DNA of 64,000 bases. Source: an uncultured Collinsella sp. (GTDB taxonomy: Bacteria; Actinomycetota; Coriobacteriia; Coriobacteriales; Coriobacteriaceae). Below, piece by piece: positions 24,138 to 33,297 of the stretch. Made by a program: the position numbers and the translations under genes. Numbering within the stretch: the stretch's first letter is position 1; each line of letters starts with the position of its first letter. The notes beneath the pieces are model-generated. The model was given only the letters and a program-made list of their open reading frames with translations, searched no databases and was not told the origin of the DNA. The stretch is from the NCBI GenBank assembly GCA_900541875.1, contig UQLF01000011.1:22578-86577 (forward strand), read 5' to 3'.

Positions 24138-24944
24138 CTACCAAACGCGTGCGATAGCGAGGCCATCAACGGCCGCAGCGCCGGCGCGCTTGAGTTCCGC
24201 CGAAGCCGCGGCCATCGTCGCACCCGTAGTGATAACGTCGTCGATAAGCAGCAGGCGCTTGCCCTGCACGTCCTCAACGGTCTCATACATGCCTCGGGCG
24301 CGTTCACGGCGTTCTTCACGACCGAGTTCACGCTGGTCGCCATGCCCGTACTTGACGAGAGCATCGAGCAGGGGAACACCCGACAGCTCGCAAAATGGAC
24401 GCGCAATAGCCTCCATATGATCAAAACCACGCCGCCGAAACGCTGCCGCCGTCGCAGGCACAAACACCACCACATCCGCACCGGACAGCACACCTCCATA
24501 GCGATCGGGCGCTACGACCTGGGCATGCAGGGCGGTGTCGTAGAGCAGCTCCGCCAGATACGGAGCCAGACGTCGCTCGCCCGCATCCTTGTACGCTTTA
24601 ATGATGCGCGGCAGCGGATGCGCATAGACGGCGCACGCCAGGCAGCGGTCGAGCGCCTCCGCCATTGCCGAGGACGTGCCCTCGACCGAACACTCAGTGC
24701 ACAGCAAATCCCCAAACGGGGCGCCGCATCGGGTACAGCTATGACGTGGGTCGATGAGCGTGAGCGCGGCCAGGCAGTCTTGGCAAATAAGCGCACCGGC
24801 GCGCTCGCAGCCGGCACATCGTGTTGGCGACAATGCCTCGAGCGCCTCGCGTGCCACCCGCTCGGCAAACGGTAGCAATTCGTCCGCAAACGGTAGGGCA
24901 CCGGCACCCTGCAGACAGCTCAATATGTTCAGATGGCTCTTCAA
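24138..24944 (-). CDS. comF: ComF-family phosphoribosyltransferase-like protein
   Basis: The 268-residue protein has two N-terminal zinc pairs ('CAGCERAGALICQDC' and 'CTRCGAPFGDLLCTEC') and a C-terminal PRTase motif 'LLLIDDVITTGATMAAA'. ComF proteins act in DNA uptake during natural transformation. I start at TTG 24944, six bases after 'gggaggg', because no ATG lies in range; this is tentative. A GC-rich hairpin (24949-24984) is immediately upstream and may limit read-through from ricT. Confidence 0.88.
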   Translation of the reverse strand: MKSHLNILSCLQGAGALPFADELLPFAERVAREALEALSPTRCAGCERAGALICQDCLAALTLIDPRHSCTRCGAPFGDLLCTECSVEGTSSAMAEALDRCLACAVYAHPLPRIIKAYKDAGERRLAPYLAELLYDTALHAQVVAPDRYGGVLSGADVVVFVPATAAAFRRRGFDHMEAIARPFCELSGVPLLDALVKYGHGDQRELGREERRERARGMYETVEDVQGKRLLLIDDVITTGATMAAASAELKRAGAAAVDGLAIARVW

Positions 24945-24948
24945 GACA

Positions 24949-24984
24949 CAACCCTCCCTACGCTCGGTCGCAGGGAGGGTTGTT
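24949..24984. terminator. Hairpin between ricT and comF
   Basis: Inverted repeat AACCCTCCCT/AGGGAGGGTT with a short loop and a weak T-tract. The right arm supplies the purine run before the comF start, so it might attenuate translation as well as transcription. Confidence 0.55.
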
Positions 24985-25046
24985 GATTCAGCGCTATGAT
25001 ACCCCAATGCGCTCGGGGCAAGGCGAGCTAAATCCGCTCGCGGGCG

Positions 25047-26738
25047 TTATTCGCCGGCGGGCGGTTGTGGTGCGGACGAAGACGGGGTCGAGCCCTCGCC
25101 ACCATCCTGGCGCGGCTTGCGGGAACGGCGACGGCGACGGCGCTTTTGACCCTGGTCGGCCGAGCCCTCGCCACCGCGCGGCTCGCGCTCGTCACGAGCG
25201 GCGCCATGCGAAGCCTTGGCAGCCGCTCCCCCGCCATCCCCGGGACGACGGCGCGTGACCTTGACCTCGCCATCCGAGACCTGATCGGCCACGGAGGGCA
25301 CTGAGGGCTTCTGTTGCGCGCCCGAGGAATGACGACGGCGCGGACGCGGCGCGCGTTCCTCCTCGCCACGTGACTTGCCGCCCTTGTCGGCAGGCGCATC
25401 GGAGGCCGAGGGGCCCTTGGAAGCGGCACCAGCCTCGCGAGCAGCTGCGGCGCGGAAGGCGTCCTCGCGCTCCTCGCTCGACAGATGACGGCGGCGGCGA
25501 CGTGTGGGGTTCATGCCACCGCCGCGATTCTGCTGCTGGGGCTGCTGAGCCTCGCGCTCGCGGGAAGCGTTCTTGCCTGCGGGAGCGGCCTCGCCGGCAT
25601 CGCCCGAACCCGACCGCTTGCGACGACGACGGCCACCGGCGGCCTCCTCGGCCTCGGGTGCCTCGACCTTACCACGGCCCTTTCCGCGGCCACGGCCCTC
25701 GCCCTGGCTCTGAGCAGCGCGAGCATCGGAATCGGCATCGCGACGACGGCGCTTGGGCATCGACGTGCCGGCAAGACGGTCGGCGCTCGACAGGCCATCG
25801 CCCACGTCGACGCCGTTCTCGCGATCGAGCTCCATGAGCGCCAGGCGCATCTCGGGCGACTCAATGCGCTCGAGCACGTCGCGCGTCACGCAGTCGGGGC
25901 GGCAGTTGCAGCCCTGCTCGGCAGCCTTCTTTTTGCAGCCCTCCGAGCACGTCATATCGGCCAGGTTGACCTTAAAGACTTTGCCGTTCTCTAGGCGCAG
26001 CACCAGCTGCTCGCGCGGCGTGTCATATTCCTGGATACGCGCCTTGCCGAGCGGCGTATCGATGAGCGTCTTCTTTTTGGGCGCACGGCTCTTAAAGTCC
26101 TTGTACGCCTCGAACTCATAACGCAGGCAGCACATCAGGCGACCGCAAACGCCGCTGATCTTGGACGAGTTGAGCGGTAGATCCTGCTCTTTTGCCATGC
26201 GGATCGAGACGGGCTCAAACTGTCCGCCAAAGCGCGTGCAACAGAGCTCCTGGCCGCACTGGGCATAGCCGCCCACCAGGCGGGTCTCGTCGCGCACGCC
26301 GATCTGGCGCATGTCGACGCGAATGTGCAGCGTCGAGGACAGATCCTTGACGAGCTGGCGAAAATCGACGCGCTCCTCGGCCGCAAAGTAGAACACGGCC
26401 TTCTCGCCGCCAAACAGGTACTCGACGCCCACCGGCTTCATCTCGAGGTCGAGCTCCTTGACCAGGCGGCGGAAGTCGACCATGGCCTCGTCGCCTTGGA
26501 TGGCCAGATCGTCGGCAAGCTGCAGGTCGATGTCGCTCGCCACGCGCAGCACGGGCTTAAGCGGCTGACCGATCTCGTCTTGCGGCACCTCAAAGGGATC
26601 GGCCGTGACCAGGCCGATCTCGGTTCCGCGCTCGGTGGAGCAAATGGCATAATCGGCCTCGAGGATATCCAGATCCTGCGGGTCGAACCACAGGTCGCGC
26701 GAGGCGTAGGTAAACTTAACGGGTACGACTAACGGCAT
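25047..26738 (-). CDS. ricT: RicT/YaaT (PSP1 domain) with long Arg-rich tail
   Basis: The 563-residue protein has an N-terminal half that is a standard PSP1/RicT protein (usual length about 270-300). It has Cys motifs 'QCGQELCCTRF' (C161, C166, C167) and 'GVCGRLMCCLRYE' (C198, C203, C204), known in RicT to ligate Fe-S clusters, and a further Cys set at 264-283. Residues about 330-563 are an unusual low-complexity tail full of Arg clusters ('RRRRRRSRKPR') alternating with Gln, Gly and Glu, as in RNA-binding regions. It overlaps the holB stop by 10 nt; tmk-holB-ricT is a classic order. Confidence 0.9.
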   Translation of the reverse strand: MPLVVPVKFTYASRDLWFDPQDLDILEADYAICSTERGTEIGLVTADPFEVPQDEIGQPLKPVLRVASDIDLQLADDLAIQGDEAMVDFRRLVKELDLEMKPVGVEYLFGGEKAVFYFAAEERVDFRQLVKDLSSTLHIRVDMRQIGVRDETRLVGGYAQCGQELCCTRFGGQFEPVSIRMAKEQDLPLNSSKISGVCGRLMCCLRYEFEAYKDFKSRAPKKKTLIDTPLGKARIQEYDTPREQLVLRLENGKVFKVNLADMTCSEGCKKKAAEQGCNCRPDCVTRDVLERIESPEMRLALMELDRENGVDVGDGLSSADRLAGTSMPKRRRRDADSDARAAQSQGEGRGRGKGRGKVEAPEAEEAAGGRRRRKRSGSGDAGEAAPAGKNASREREAQQPQQQNRGGGMNPTRRRRRHLSSEEREDAFRAAAAREAGAASKGPSASDAPADKGGKSRGEEERAPRPRRRHSSGAQQKPSVPSVADQVSDGEVKVTRRRPGDGGGAAAKASHGAARDEREPRGGEGSADQGQKRRRRRRSRKPRQDGGEGSTPSSSAPQPPAGE

Positions 26739-27856
26739 TTCAGTGCCTTCCTGATATCGAACAGCATGACCTCGATGGCCAGCTGGGGAGTAACGTTTCT
26801 GGCGATGTTGCGCTCGGCGGCGGCGACCGCCTCGAGCGCCTGGGTGGCACCCGCAACAGTGGTCGCGGCGGCAAGCCGGCCGATCGTGTCGCGCACATCC
26901 TCGTTCACGACGTCGGCCGCCTCATCCTGAAGCGTCAGCAGCACGTCGCGCATGAGCGTCCGCGCGCTCGCCAGCGCTTCCATGATACCCGAACGCTCGC
27001 GCGCGTTGAGTTCGCGCTTGTTGCGGTCCTCAAGCTGCTTCAATGCTCCACGCGACAAGTAGTCGGCGTTTTGCTCGAGCACCTTTTCCTGCGTGGACTT
27101 GACCTCGGCGAGCGGCGCCTTAACGGCGACGATGAGTGACTTGGCGCGGCTGAGCACGTCGGCTTCGTCGGCGGCGATAAGCGAATCGATGGCGCGAACC
27201 ATCTGACGGCGGGCGTCCTGGCGCTCGGCGCTCTTGAGGAACTCGATGCCACGCGTGGGGCTTCCCGCTACGGCGACGGCCATGCGGCAACGCGCAGGGT
27301 CCTGACCGGTGGCGCGGCTCACGGCCTGCGCGGCAACGGCAGGCGATACCAGCCGAAACGGCACGCACTGGCAGCGGCTCACGATGGTGGGCAACATCAC
27401 GTCTGCCGAGGTGCCCAGCAAGATGAACATAACGCCCTCGGGCGGCTCCTCGAGCGTCTTGAGCAGCGCGTTGGCGGTGTTGGCGCGCAGCTGCTCGGCA
27501 CGGTCAATGATGTAGACCTTAGCCTTGGCACGGATGGGCGCCAGCGGCACGTCGTCGAGCAGCTCGCGGGTCTGAGCAATGAGGTAGCCCGTGGCGCTCT
27601 CGGGCGTGTAATAGTGCACGTCGGGATGCGTATGGCGGGCGACGCGCACGCAGCTATCGCATGAGCCGCAGCCATCCTGCTCGCACAGGAAGGCCTGGGC
27701 GAGTGCCCACGCGGCGTCGAGCTTGCCCGCGCCGGGCGCGCCCAAAAACAGGTAGGCGTGCGATGCGCGACCGCTGGCGACGGCATTGGTCAAAAAGTCG
27801 CGCACGCGCTCTTGGGTGTCGAGCTTGGCCAGTAGGCTTGCCTGAGCGGGGGCCAT
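26729..27856 (-). CDS. holB: DNA polymerase III delta' subunit
   Basis: The 375-residue clamp-loader AAA+ subunit has 'YLFLGAPGAGKLDAAWALA' (delta'-type degenerate Walker A), the zinc module 'CEQDGCGSCDSCVRVARH' and 'NALLKTLEEPPEGVMFILL'. It helps load the sliding clamp. ATG 27856 lies one base after the tmk stop, so translation is coupled. Length is a little above the usual 330, from a C-terminal helical part. Confidence 0.92.
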   Translation of the reverse strand: MAPAQASLLAKLDTQERVRDFLTNAVASGRASHAYLFLGAPGAGKLDAAWALAQAFLCEQDGCGSCDSCVRVARHTHPDVHYYTPESATGYLIAQTRELLDDVPLAPIRAKAKVYIIDRAEQLRANTANALLKTLEEPPEGVMFILLGTSADVMLPTIVSRCQCVPFRLVSPAVAAQAVSRATGQDPARCRMAVAVAGSPTRGIEFLKSAERQDARRQMVRAIDSLIAADEADVLSRAKSLIVAVKAPLAEVKSTQEKVLEQNADYLSRGALKQLEDRNKRELNARERSGIMEALASARTLMRDVLLTLQDEAADVVNEDVRDTIGRLAAATTVAGATQALEAVAAAERNIARNVTPQLAIEVMLFDIRKALKCR

Positions 27857-27857
27857 A

Positions 27858-28541
27858 TTACTCGGCCTCCTTGGCAAGCGCGGCGGCGACGGCGTCTTGC
27901 GGAATGTCGAGACCGTATGCGCGAACCTGCTCGACCGTCTGCGCGAAGACTTCCTCGATGGTCGCGGTGGCGTCGATAAGCTTTACGCGGTTTGGCTCCT
28001 CGGCAGCAATTGCGCAAAAGCCCTGGTAGACACGCTCTTGGAATGCCATGCCCTTTGCCTCCATGCGATCTGCCGCACCACGGGCTGCCATGCGCAGCGC
28101 CGCCTGCTCGGGCGTGATGTGGTAGACGAGTGTGAGCGCCGGGTGCGTACCCGCGACGGCCAGGTTGTTGGCATCTCGCACCATCTGGCGATCAAGGCCG
28201 TCGGCAAATGCCTGATAGCAGGTTGTGGAATCGTAGAAGCGGTCGCACAGGACCACCTTGCCGGCAGCAAGGGCGGGCGCGATGACCTCGTGCACCAACT
28301 GAGCACGTGCCGCCTCGTAGAGCAACAACTCGCAGGTGTCGCCCATCGCTGTATTGGCGGGGTCGAGCAGCAGAGCACGGATCTTTTCGCTGATGGCGGT
28401 ACCGCCCGGCTCGCGCAGGCTCACAACCTGGTGGCCAGCGAGTTCGAGCGCGCGGGCAAGCAGGCGCGCCTGCGTGGACTTGCCGGCACCATCGACGCCC
28501 TCGAGCGTGATAAAGCTATGTTGAGCGGGCTCAAAAGCCAT
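27858..28541 (-). CDS. tmk: Thymidylate kinase
   Basis: The 227-residue enzyme makes dTDP from dTMP. The P-loop is 'LEGVDGAGKSTQARLLA', followed by 'LREPGGTAISEKIR', 'VLCDRFYDSTTCYQ' and the LID region 'RMAARGAADRMEAKG'. It opens the tmk-holB-ricT operon. A promoter should lie in 28542-28640; no clear boxes seen. Confidence 0.95.
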   Translation of the reverse strand: MAFEPAQHSFITLEGVDGAGKSTQARLLARALELAGHQVVSLREPGGTAISEKIRALLLDPANTAMGDTCELLLYEAARAQLVHEVIAPALAAGKVVLCDRFYDSTTCYQAFADGLDRQMVRDANNLAVAGTHPALTLVYHITPEQAALRMAARGAADRMEAKGMAFQERVYQGFCAIAAEEPNRVKLIDATATIEEVFAQTVEQVRAYGLDIPQDAVAAALAKEAE

Positions 28542-28643
28542 GGGCGCAGCCCCTTCCTACAAGGCGCGTAAATGCAGATATATCAACCAAGCCATGATAC
28601 CCCAGTGCTCGGTGCGTCCCCAATAGCTAAAGGTGCCTTTCCA

Positions 28644-28712
28644 AAGTTGCGGTGAAATAGGGACTGATTGAAGCTCTGAGACCGCCAAACAGTCCCTATT
28701 TCACCGCAACTT
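28644..28712. repeat. 23-bp perfect inverted repeat
   Basis: Arms 28644-28666 and 28690-28712 ('aagttgcggtgaaataggga' and its complement) with a 23-nt loop. It lies between divergent tmk and the zinc-ribbon gene. It is AT-poor in the loop and has no T-tract, so it is more like a dispersed palindrome than a terminator. Confidence 0.75.
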
Positions 28713-28780
28713 ATGATGGGGAATTTTGGATGCTGGGTATAATCGTCCTATTGCATTGAAATGTGGCGAAAGGAGTGGCA

Positions 28781-29767
28781 ATGTCTCGGTATTGTGCCTC
28801 GTGCGGCAAGCTTCTTGCAGATGATGCCAAGTTCTGCACCTCGTGCGGTGCACCCGTTGAGCAAACAACCGCGAGCGATAGCCAGCCCGCTTTTGAGCAG
28901 ACCGGTTCCCTCGATACGCCGCAAGCCAAGGCGGACGACCCCCTCGCCTATCGCCCCGACCCCGCCGCAGGCCCCGCGGCCGTCGAGACCACGCAGCGCA
29001 TACCCGTCGCGAGCGGCTCGCCCCAACAGCAGCCGGCCCCCGCATACATGCCCGCTTCACCACAGACCCCCGCTCCCAAAAAGAGCGGCACCGGGCCGCT
29101 TATCGCCGTTATCGTTGTGCTGGTGGTGATCATCATCGCCCTGGTCGTTTTCTTTGTGATCAAGCCTTTCGACAACGCCGCCACGCAGACGACTGCCGAG
29201 ATAGCCAAGCTGCACCATGACGTCGACGACGATGACCTAAAGCCTCTCGGCGATCCCAACAGCCTGTACGACGATGATGACGATGACGACGACGAGGATA
29301 GCGGCGAAGCAACGCTCTCCGAGCAGAATCTCTACCGCCGACTGAGCGAATACTACGACTTGCTCGAAGACCTCGACAACTACGTCCGTGGCTGCGCGCA
29401 GAACTTCAACGGCAGCTATCTGGAAGAGGATCGAACCACCCGTCAAAATCTCGCCGACGTCGCCGAGCGCACGGAGGACACCATCGAGCAGTATTACGAC
29501 ATCGTCGAGGACCTAGATGTCCCGACGAGCTCCAAGAACTACAGCTCCTGGAAGGACATCATCGCCCTGTACGACGACCTGGATCACCGCATTGACGCAA
29601 TCTGTGATGCCTGGGAGATCAGCCTGAAATACGCCAAGCCTGCGGACCACAAGAATGAGATCGTGGCGCCGCTGTCGCGCGACAACGTGGCGGGCACCAA
29701 TGACAATAAGTACCGCCTAGACTTTGAGGAGCGCTATCCCGGCGCCAAACCCGTCGAAGTGAACTAG
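28781..29767 (+). CDS. Membrane protein with N-terminal zinc ribbon
   Basis: The 328-residue protein starts with the zinc ribbon 'YCASCGKLLADDAKFCTSCG' (two CxxC pairs), then a Pro/Gln-rich linker and one membrane helix near 104-128 ('LIAVIVVLVVIIIALVVFFV'). It ends with an extracytoplasmic acidic helical domain containing 'DDDDDDDEDSGEA'. This zinc-ribbon plus membrane-helix layout is common in actinobacterial proteins of unknown role. The start is ATG 28781 with 'gaaaggag'. A dispersed repeat and a bidirectional terminator follow. Confidence 0.75.
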   Translation: MSRYCASCGKLLADDAKFCTSCGAPVEQTTASDSQPAFEQTGSLDTPQAKADDPLAYRPDPAAGPAAVETTQRIPVASGSPQQQPAPAYMPASPQTPAPKKSGTGPLIAVIVVLVVIIIALVVFFVIKPFDNAATQTTAEIAKLHHDVDDDDLKPLGDPNSLYDDDDDDDDEDSGEATLSEQNLYRRLSEYYDLLEDLDNYVRGCAQNFNGSYLEEDRTTRQNLADVAERTEDTIEQYYDIVEDLDVPTSSKNYSSWKDIIALYDDLDHRIDAICDAWEISLKYAKPADHKNEIVAPLSRDNVAGTNDNKYRLDFEERYPGAKPVEVN

Positions 29768-29789
29768 CGCTTTGTCGTTCCCGAGCCGG

Positions 29790-29839
29790 CAGTCAGGGAC
29801 GTTCCTAAACTGCCGGCAGAAAAGGAACGTCCCTGACTG
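29790..29839. repeat. Dispersed palindromic repeat copy
   Basis: Perfect 17-bp arms 'cagtcagggacgttcct' at 29790-29806 and the complement at 29823-29839, 22 nt after the zinc-ribbon gene stop. The loop contains 'ctgccggca', as in the copies at 342-391 and near 56207. Confidence 0.8.
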
Positions 29840-29844
29840 TCGGA

Positions 29845-29890
29845 TAAAAAAACGAGCGAGGATTTTGAGGTCCTCGCTCGTTTTTGTTTT
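29845..29890. terminator. Bidirectional terminator for topA and the zinc-ribbon gene
   Basis: Stem ACGAGCGAGGA/TCCTCGCTCGT with A- and T-runs on either side, in the convergent gap. Confidence 0.88.
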
Positions 29891-29912
29891 AGGTGATGTT
29901 TCGACCGTGCGG

Positions 29913-32504
29913 CTACTTGTCGGCAGCGGTCTTTTTGGTAGTCGACTTCTTGGCCGTCGTCTTTTTGGCGGTCGTCTTCTTGGCAGCAGTCTTCTTTGCC
30001 GCCGTCGTCTTCTTGGCCGTGCTCGCCTTGGTCGTGGTCTTGCGACCGCGGGCGGGCTTCTTCTCCTTGGTCGGGCAGTCCATGTTCACGCAGATGCGCC
30101 ACGGGCCGCGCGCCGTGTTGACCACCACGATGGGGGCGCCGCACTCGGGGCAAGTCTCACCCGTCGCTTCGAGCTTACCGCGCGCCGGCAGAGGATAGCT
30201 CACGCCGCAGTCATCGTAGTTGGTGCAGCGGATAAAGCGCTTGCCGCTCTTCTCGCTCTTGTGCGCGATCAGGTCGCCATGACGTCCGGCCTCGGCGCAC
30301 ACCTTGCACTCGCCCACCTTAAGGTCAGGCTCGTAGTTGGTGGGGCACGTGGGGTTCACGCAAATCTCGAAAGCCTTTTGGCGGAACGGCTGGCACTTAA
30401 TGCGCGGCGCGCCGCACTCGGGGCACACGGCCGCCTCGCCCTCGAGCGGGCTTACCTTGACGCCGCTCGGCACCGGATAGGTCACATCGCAGTCGGGCCA
30501 TCCCATGCAGCCAATGAAGCTGCCACGGGTCTTGGCGCTCGTCTTCATAACCAGGTCCTTGCCGCACTTGGGGCAAGCGCCCACGCGCGCATCGGCCGTG
30601 ACGGCGTCGCTGATGGCGTCGCCCAGCTCCTGCGTGTGCTTGAGCAGCTCGTCGAGCACGCCGGCCAGCAGCGCGCGCGAGTGCGTCACGACATGCTCTT
30701 CGGTGTCCTCGCCGCGCTCCACACGGGTCATGTCGCCATCGAGCTCGCTGGTCATATCGGGGCTCGTGATGCGCGGGGCAAACTGCGACAGTGCATCGAT
30801 GATGGCGATGCCCAGCTGACTCGGCTCCACGGGATCGTTTTTGAGATAGCGCACGGCATACAGGCGCTCGATGATGCTCGCGCGCGTGGACTTGGTGCCC
30901 AGGCCGCGCTTTTCCATCTCCTGCACGAGCTTGCCCTGGCTGTAGCGCGCGGGCGGCTCGGTCTGCTTTGCCTCGAGCTTAATGTCGAACACGTCGACCG
31001 TGTCGCCCTGCTCCAGCGGCGGCATCTGCTCGTCGCGCTTGAGTCCGTACGGGTATGCCTCGCGGAAACCCGGGGTCACGAGCACGTCGCCCGAGGCCAC
31101 GAACGGCTCACCGTTCACGTCGAGCTCGAGCTTGGTGTTCTCGATGGTCGCAGGACCCATAAGCGTCGCCAAGAAGCGGCGGGCGATCAGGTCGTAGAGC
31201 TTGCGTTGGCCGCCGTCGAGCGTGGACGGATCGCCCTCGCCCGTGGGGTAGATAGGCGGGTGGTCGGTGGTCTCGACCTTGCCGCGCGTGGGCTTCATGG
31301 GACCGGCGAGTACCTTTTTGCACACGGGCGCCAGCGCCGGGTTGATCTTTGCCAGGTCGCTCACCACAGCGCCCAGATCGAGCGTCGCGGGGTACACGGT
31401 GTTGTCGACACGCGGGTAGCTGATGAGGCCCGCCATGTAGAGGGACTCGGCGATGCGCATCGTACGCGCAGGCGAGATACCCTCGGCCGCGGCGGCAGCC
31501 TGCAGCGAGGTGGTCGCAAACGGCGTGGGCGGCTGCTGCTTGCGCGAGCGCTTGGTCACCGCGGCGACGGTTGCCGTCGAAACGCCGTTAACATGGCCGT
31601 ACGCCGTCTCAGCAGCATCTTTATCGGTAAAGCGCGCCGTCTTGTGAGCGATCTTAAAGCGGTCGTCCTCGGCAGCACCCTGCGCGGCGCCCATGCCGCG
31701 AATCTGCCAATAGTCCTCGGGCACAAACGCCATGCGCTCGCGCTCGCGCTCGACCACCAGGGCAAGCGTCGGCGTCTGCACGCGGCCGGCGGAACGCACG
31801 TTGCCAAAGCCGCCAAACTTGGCGAGCGTCAGGTAGCGTGTGAGCACCGCACCCCAAATGAGGTCGATGTGCTGACGGCTCTCGCCGGCGTCGGCTAGGT
31901 TCTGGTCGAGCGAGACGAGGTTATCGAAGGCCTGCGTGATCTCGGCCTTGGTAAACGAAGAGTACTGGGCGCGGGCGACCGGCAGATCGGGCGCAACCTC
32001 GCGCACCTTGTTGAGGGCGTCCGAACCGATCAGCTCGCCCTCGCGATCGAAGTCCGTGGCGATGATGACGCTGTCGGACTTCTTGGCAAGGTTCTTGAGC
32101 GAGCGAATGAGTTCTTTCTCGGCCGGCAACTTAATGACGGGGGCCCAGGTGAGATACGGCAGGCTCTCGAGCTTCCAGCCCTTGATGGAAATGCCATCGG
32201 CAAGAAACGGCTTACGCTTGGTGTCGTAAGGCGGACGAGCCAGGCCATCGGGCATGTCGGCCGGCAGTATCTCGCCGTCCTCGGTGACCGAATACCAGCC
32301 CAGCTTTTTATCGAACAGCACGCTGTCGCAAAAATCGGGCGCAAGGATGTGACCGGCAAGGCCGATCGTCACGCACTCCTCGCCCTTCCACTCAAAACGG
32401 TAGATGGCGGTGTTGTACACCTTGTCCTTTTTGGGCTTGCCCGTGGACAGACGCTCGGCAATCTGACGCGCGGCGTCGTTTTTCTCTGCGATGATGAGCT
32501 TCAA
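29913..32504 (-). CDS. topA: Type IA DNA topoisomerase I, archaeal-like, with Lys-rich tail
   Basis: The 863-residue enzyme relaxes negative supercoils. It has the Toprim start 'KLIIAEKNDAARQIAERL' and 'VIIATDFDREGELIGSDAL', and the active-site Tyr363 in 'LISYPRVDNTVYP'. Four C-terminal zinc modules follow ('CPKCGKDLVM', 'CPECGAPRIKCQ', 'CKVCAEAGRHGD', 'CPECGAPIVVV'). The 'KLIIAEKNDAA' start is like archaeal TopA rather than E. coli TopA. The final 40 residues are Lys/Thr/Ala repeats ('AKKTAAKKTTAKKTT'), likely DNA-binding. The start codon is TTG 32504 with 'ataggagc' upstream. Confidence 0.92.
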   Translation of the reverse strand: MKLIIAEKNDAARQIAERLSTGKPKKDKVYNTAIYRFEWKGEECVTIGLAGHILAPDFCDSVLFDKKLGWYSVTEDGEILPADMPDGLARPPYDTKRKPFLADGISIKGWKLESLPYLTWAPVIKLPAEKELIRSLKNLAKKSDSVIIATDFDREGELIGSDALNKVREVAPDLPVARAQYSSFTKAEITQAFDNLVSLDQNLADAGESRQHIDLIWGAVLTRYLTLAKFGGFGNVRSAGRVQTPTLALVVERERERMAFVPEDYWQIRGMGAAQGAAEDDRFKIAHKTARFTDKDAAETAYGHVNGVSTATVAAVTKRSRKQQPPTPFATTSLQAAAAAEGISPARTMRIAESLYMAGLISYPRVDNTVYPATLDLGAVVSDLAKINPALAPVCKKVLAGPMKPTRGKVETTDHPPIYPTGEGDPSTLDGGQRKLYDLIARRFLATLMGPATIENTKLELDVNGEPFVASGDVLVTPGFREAYPYGLKRDEQMPPLEQGDTVDVFDIKLEAKQTEPPARYSQGKLVQEMEKRGLGTKSTRASIIERLYAVRYLKNDPVEPSQLGIAIIDALSQFAPRITSPDMTSELDGDMTRVERGEDTEEHVVTHSRALLAGVLDELLKHTQELGDAISDAVTADARVGACPKCGKDLVMKTSAKTRGSFIGCMGWPDCDVTYPVPSGVKVSPLEGEAAVCPECGAPRIKCQPFRQKAFEICVNPTCPTNYEPDLKVGECKVCAEAGRHGDLIAHKSEKSGKRFIRCTNYDDCGVSYPLPARGKLEATGETCPECGAPIVVVNTARGPWRICVNMDCPTKEKKPARGRKTTTKASTAKKTTAAKKTAAKKTTAKKTTAKKSTTKKTAADK

Positions 32505-32558
32505 AAGAGGCTCCTATCTCAAATCTCTGCGGCTACGCCCGCCCGTATGGCGGCCGAC

Positions 32559-33242
32559 TTACGCCCTTGCTTGCTCAATCTGCCCGATGAGCCAATCGCA
32601 CCAGGCATCCATGCCCTCGCCCTTGCGCGCGCTCACGGCAAACCGCGGCGCCTGCGGATTGAGGTCATCGAGTGTCTTAGTATACCTATCCATGTCAAAA
32701 TCGAAAGCCGGAGCCACGTCGACCTTGTTGAGCAGCTGCGCGCCGGCGTGTTGGAAGATGCCCGGGTACTTGATGGGCTTGTCGTCGCCCTCGGGCACCG
32801 AAAGAATCATGATGGACAGGTTCTCGCCCAGGTCAAAGTCGACCGGACAGACCAGATTACCCACGTTTTCGATAAAGATGACGTCGATGTTTTGAAGACC
32901 CACAGCCTGGTCGAAGGCGTCGACGGCCTCCATGATCATATTGCCCTCGAGGTGGCACAGGCCGCCCGTGTTGATCTGGATGGCGGGCATACCGGCTTCC
33001 TTCATAGTGATGGCGTCGACGTCCGAGGCGATATCGCCCTCGATGACGGCGCAACGCAGGCCCGCCTTGTCGCGCAGGCGCTCGTTGGTGCCCAAAATCG
33101 TGGTGGTCTTGCCCGAACCGGGGCTCGACAGCACATTGATCACATAGGTGTTTGCCTCTTTAAATCGCTGGCGCAGCTGATCTGCCAGGCGCTCATTGCG
33201 CGACAGAATCGGCGATGCGATATCAATCGTCTTCTCGGCCAT
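32559..33242 (-). CDS. hypB: Hydrogenase nickel incorporation GTPase HypB
   Basis: The 227-residue protein has a P-loop 'NVLSSPGSGKTTTILGT', 'AVIEGDIASDVDA', the metal/switch motif 'INTGGLCHLEGNM', 'IENVGNLVCPVDFDLGE' and the base-binding 'LLNKVDVA'. HypB drives nickel insertion into [NiFe] hydrogenase with HypA. It lacks the His-rich N-terminal extension seen in some HypB. It follows hypA on the same strand by 55 nt. No hydrogenase structural genes are in the window. Confidence 0.95.
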   Translation of the reverse strand: MAEKTIDIASPILSRNERLADQLRQRFKEANTYVINVLSSPGSGKTTTILGTNERLRDKAGLRCAVIEGDIASDVDAITMKEAGMPAIQINTGGLCHLEGNMIMEAVDAFDQAVGLQNIDVIFIENVGNLVCPVDFDLGENLSIMILSVPEGDDKPIKYPGIFQHAGAQLLNKVDVAPAFDFDMDRYTKTLDDLNPQAPRFAVSARKGEGMDAWCDWLIGQIEQARA

Positions 33243-33297
33243 ACTTAGCGCTCCTTACTTTGGCCCCTTTATACCCCATCACCAGATGGCTAGCGGG

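Noticed and set aside
29772..31898. 708-codon plus-strand open frame
   Set aside because: Antisense to topA; composition typical of a mirror frame, with no ribosome site.
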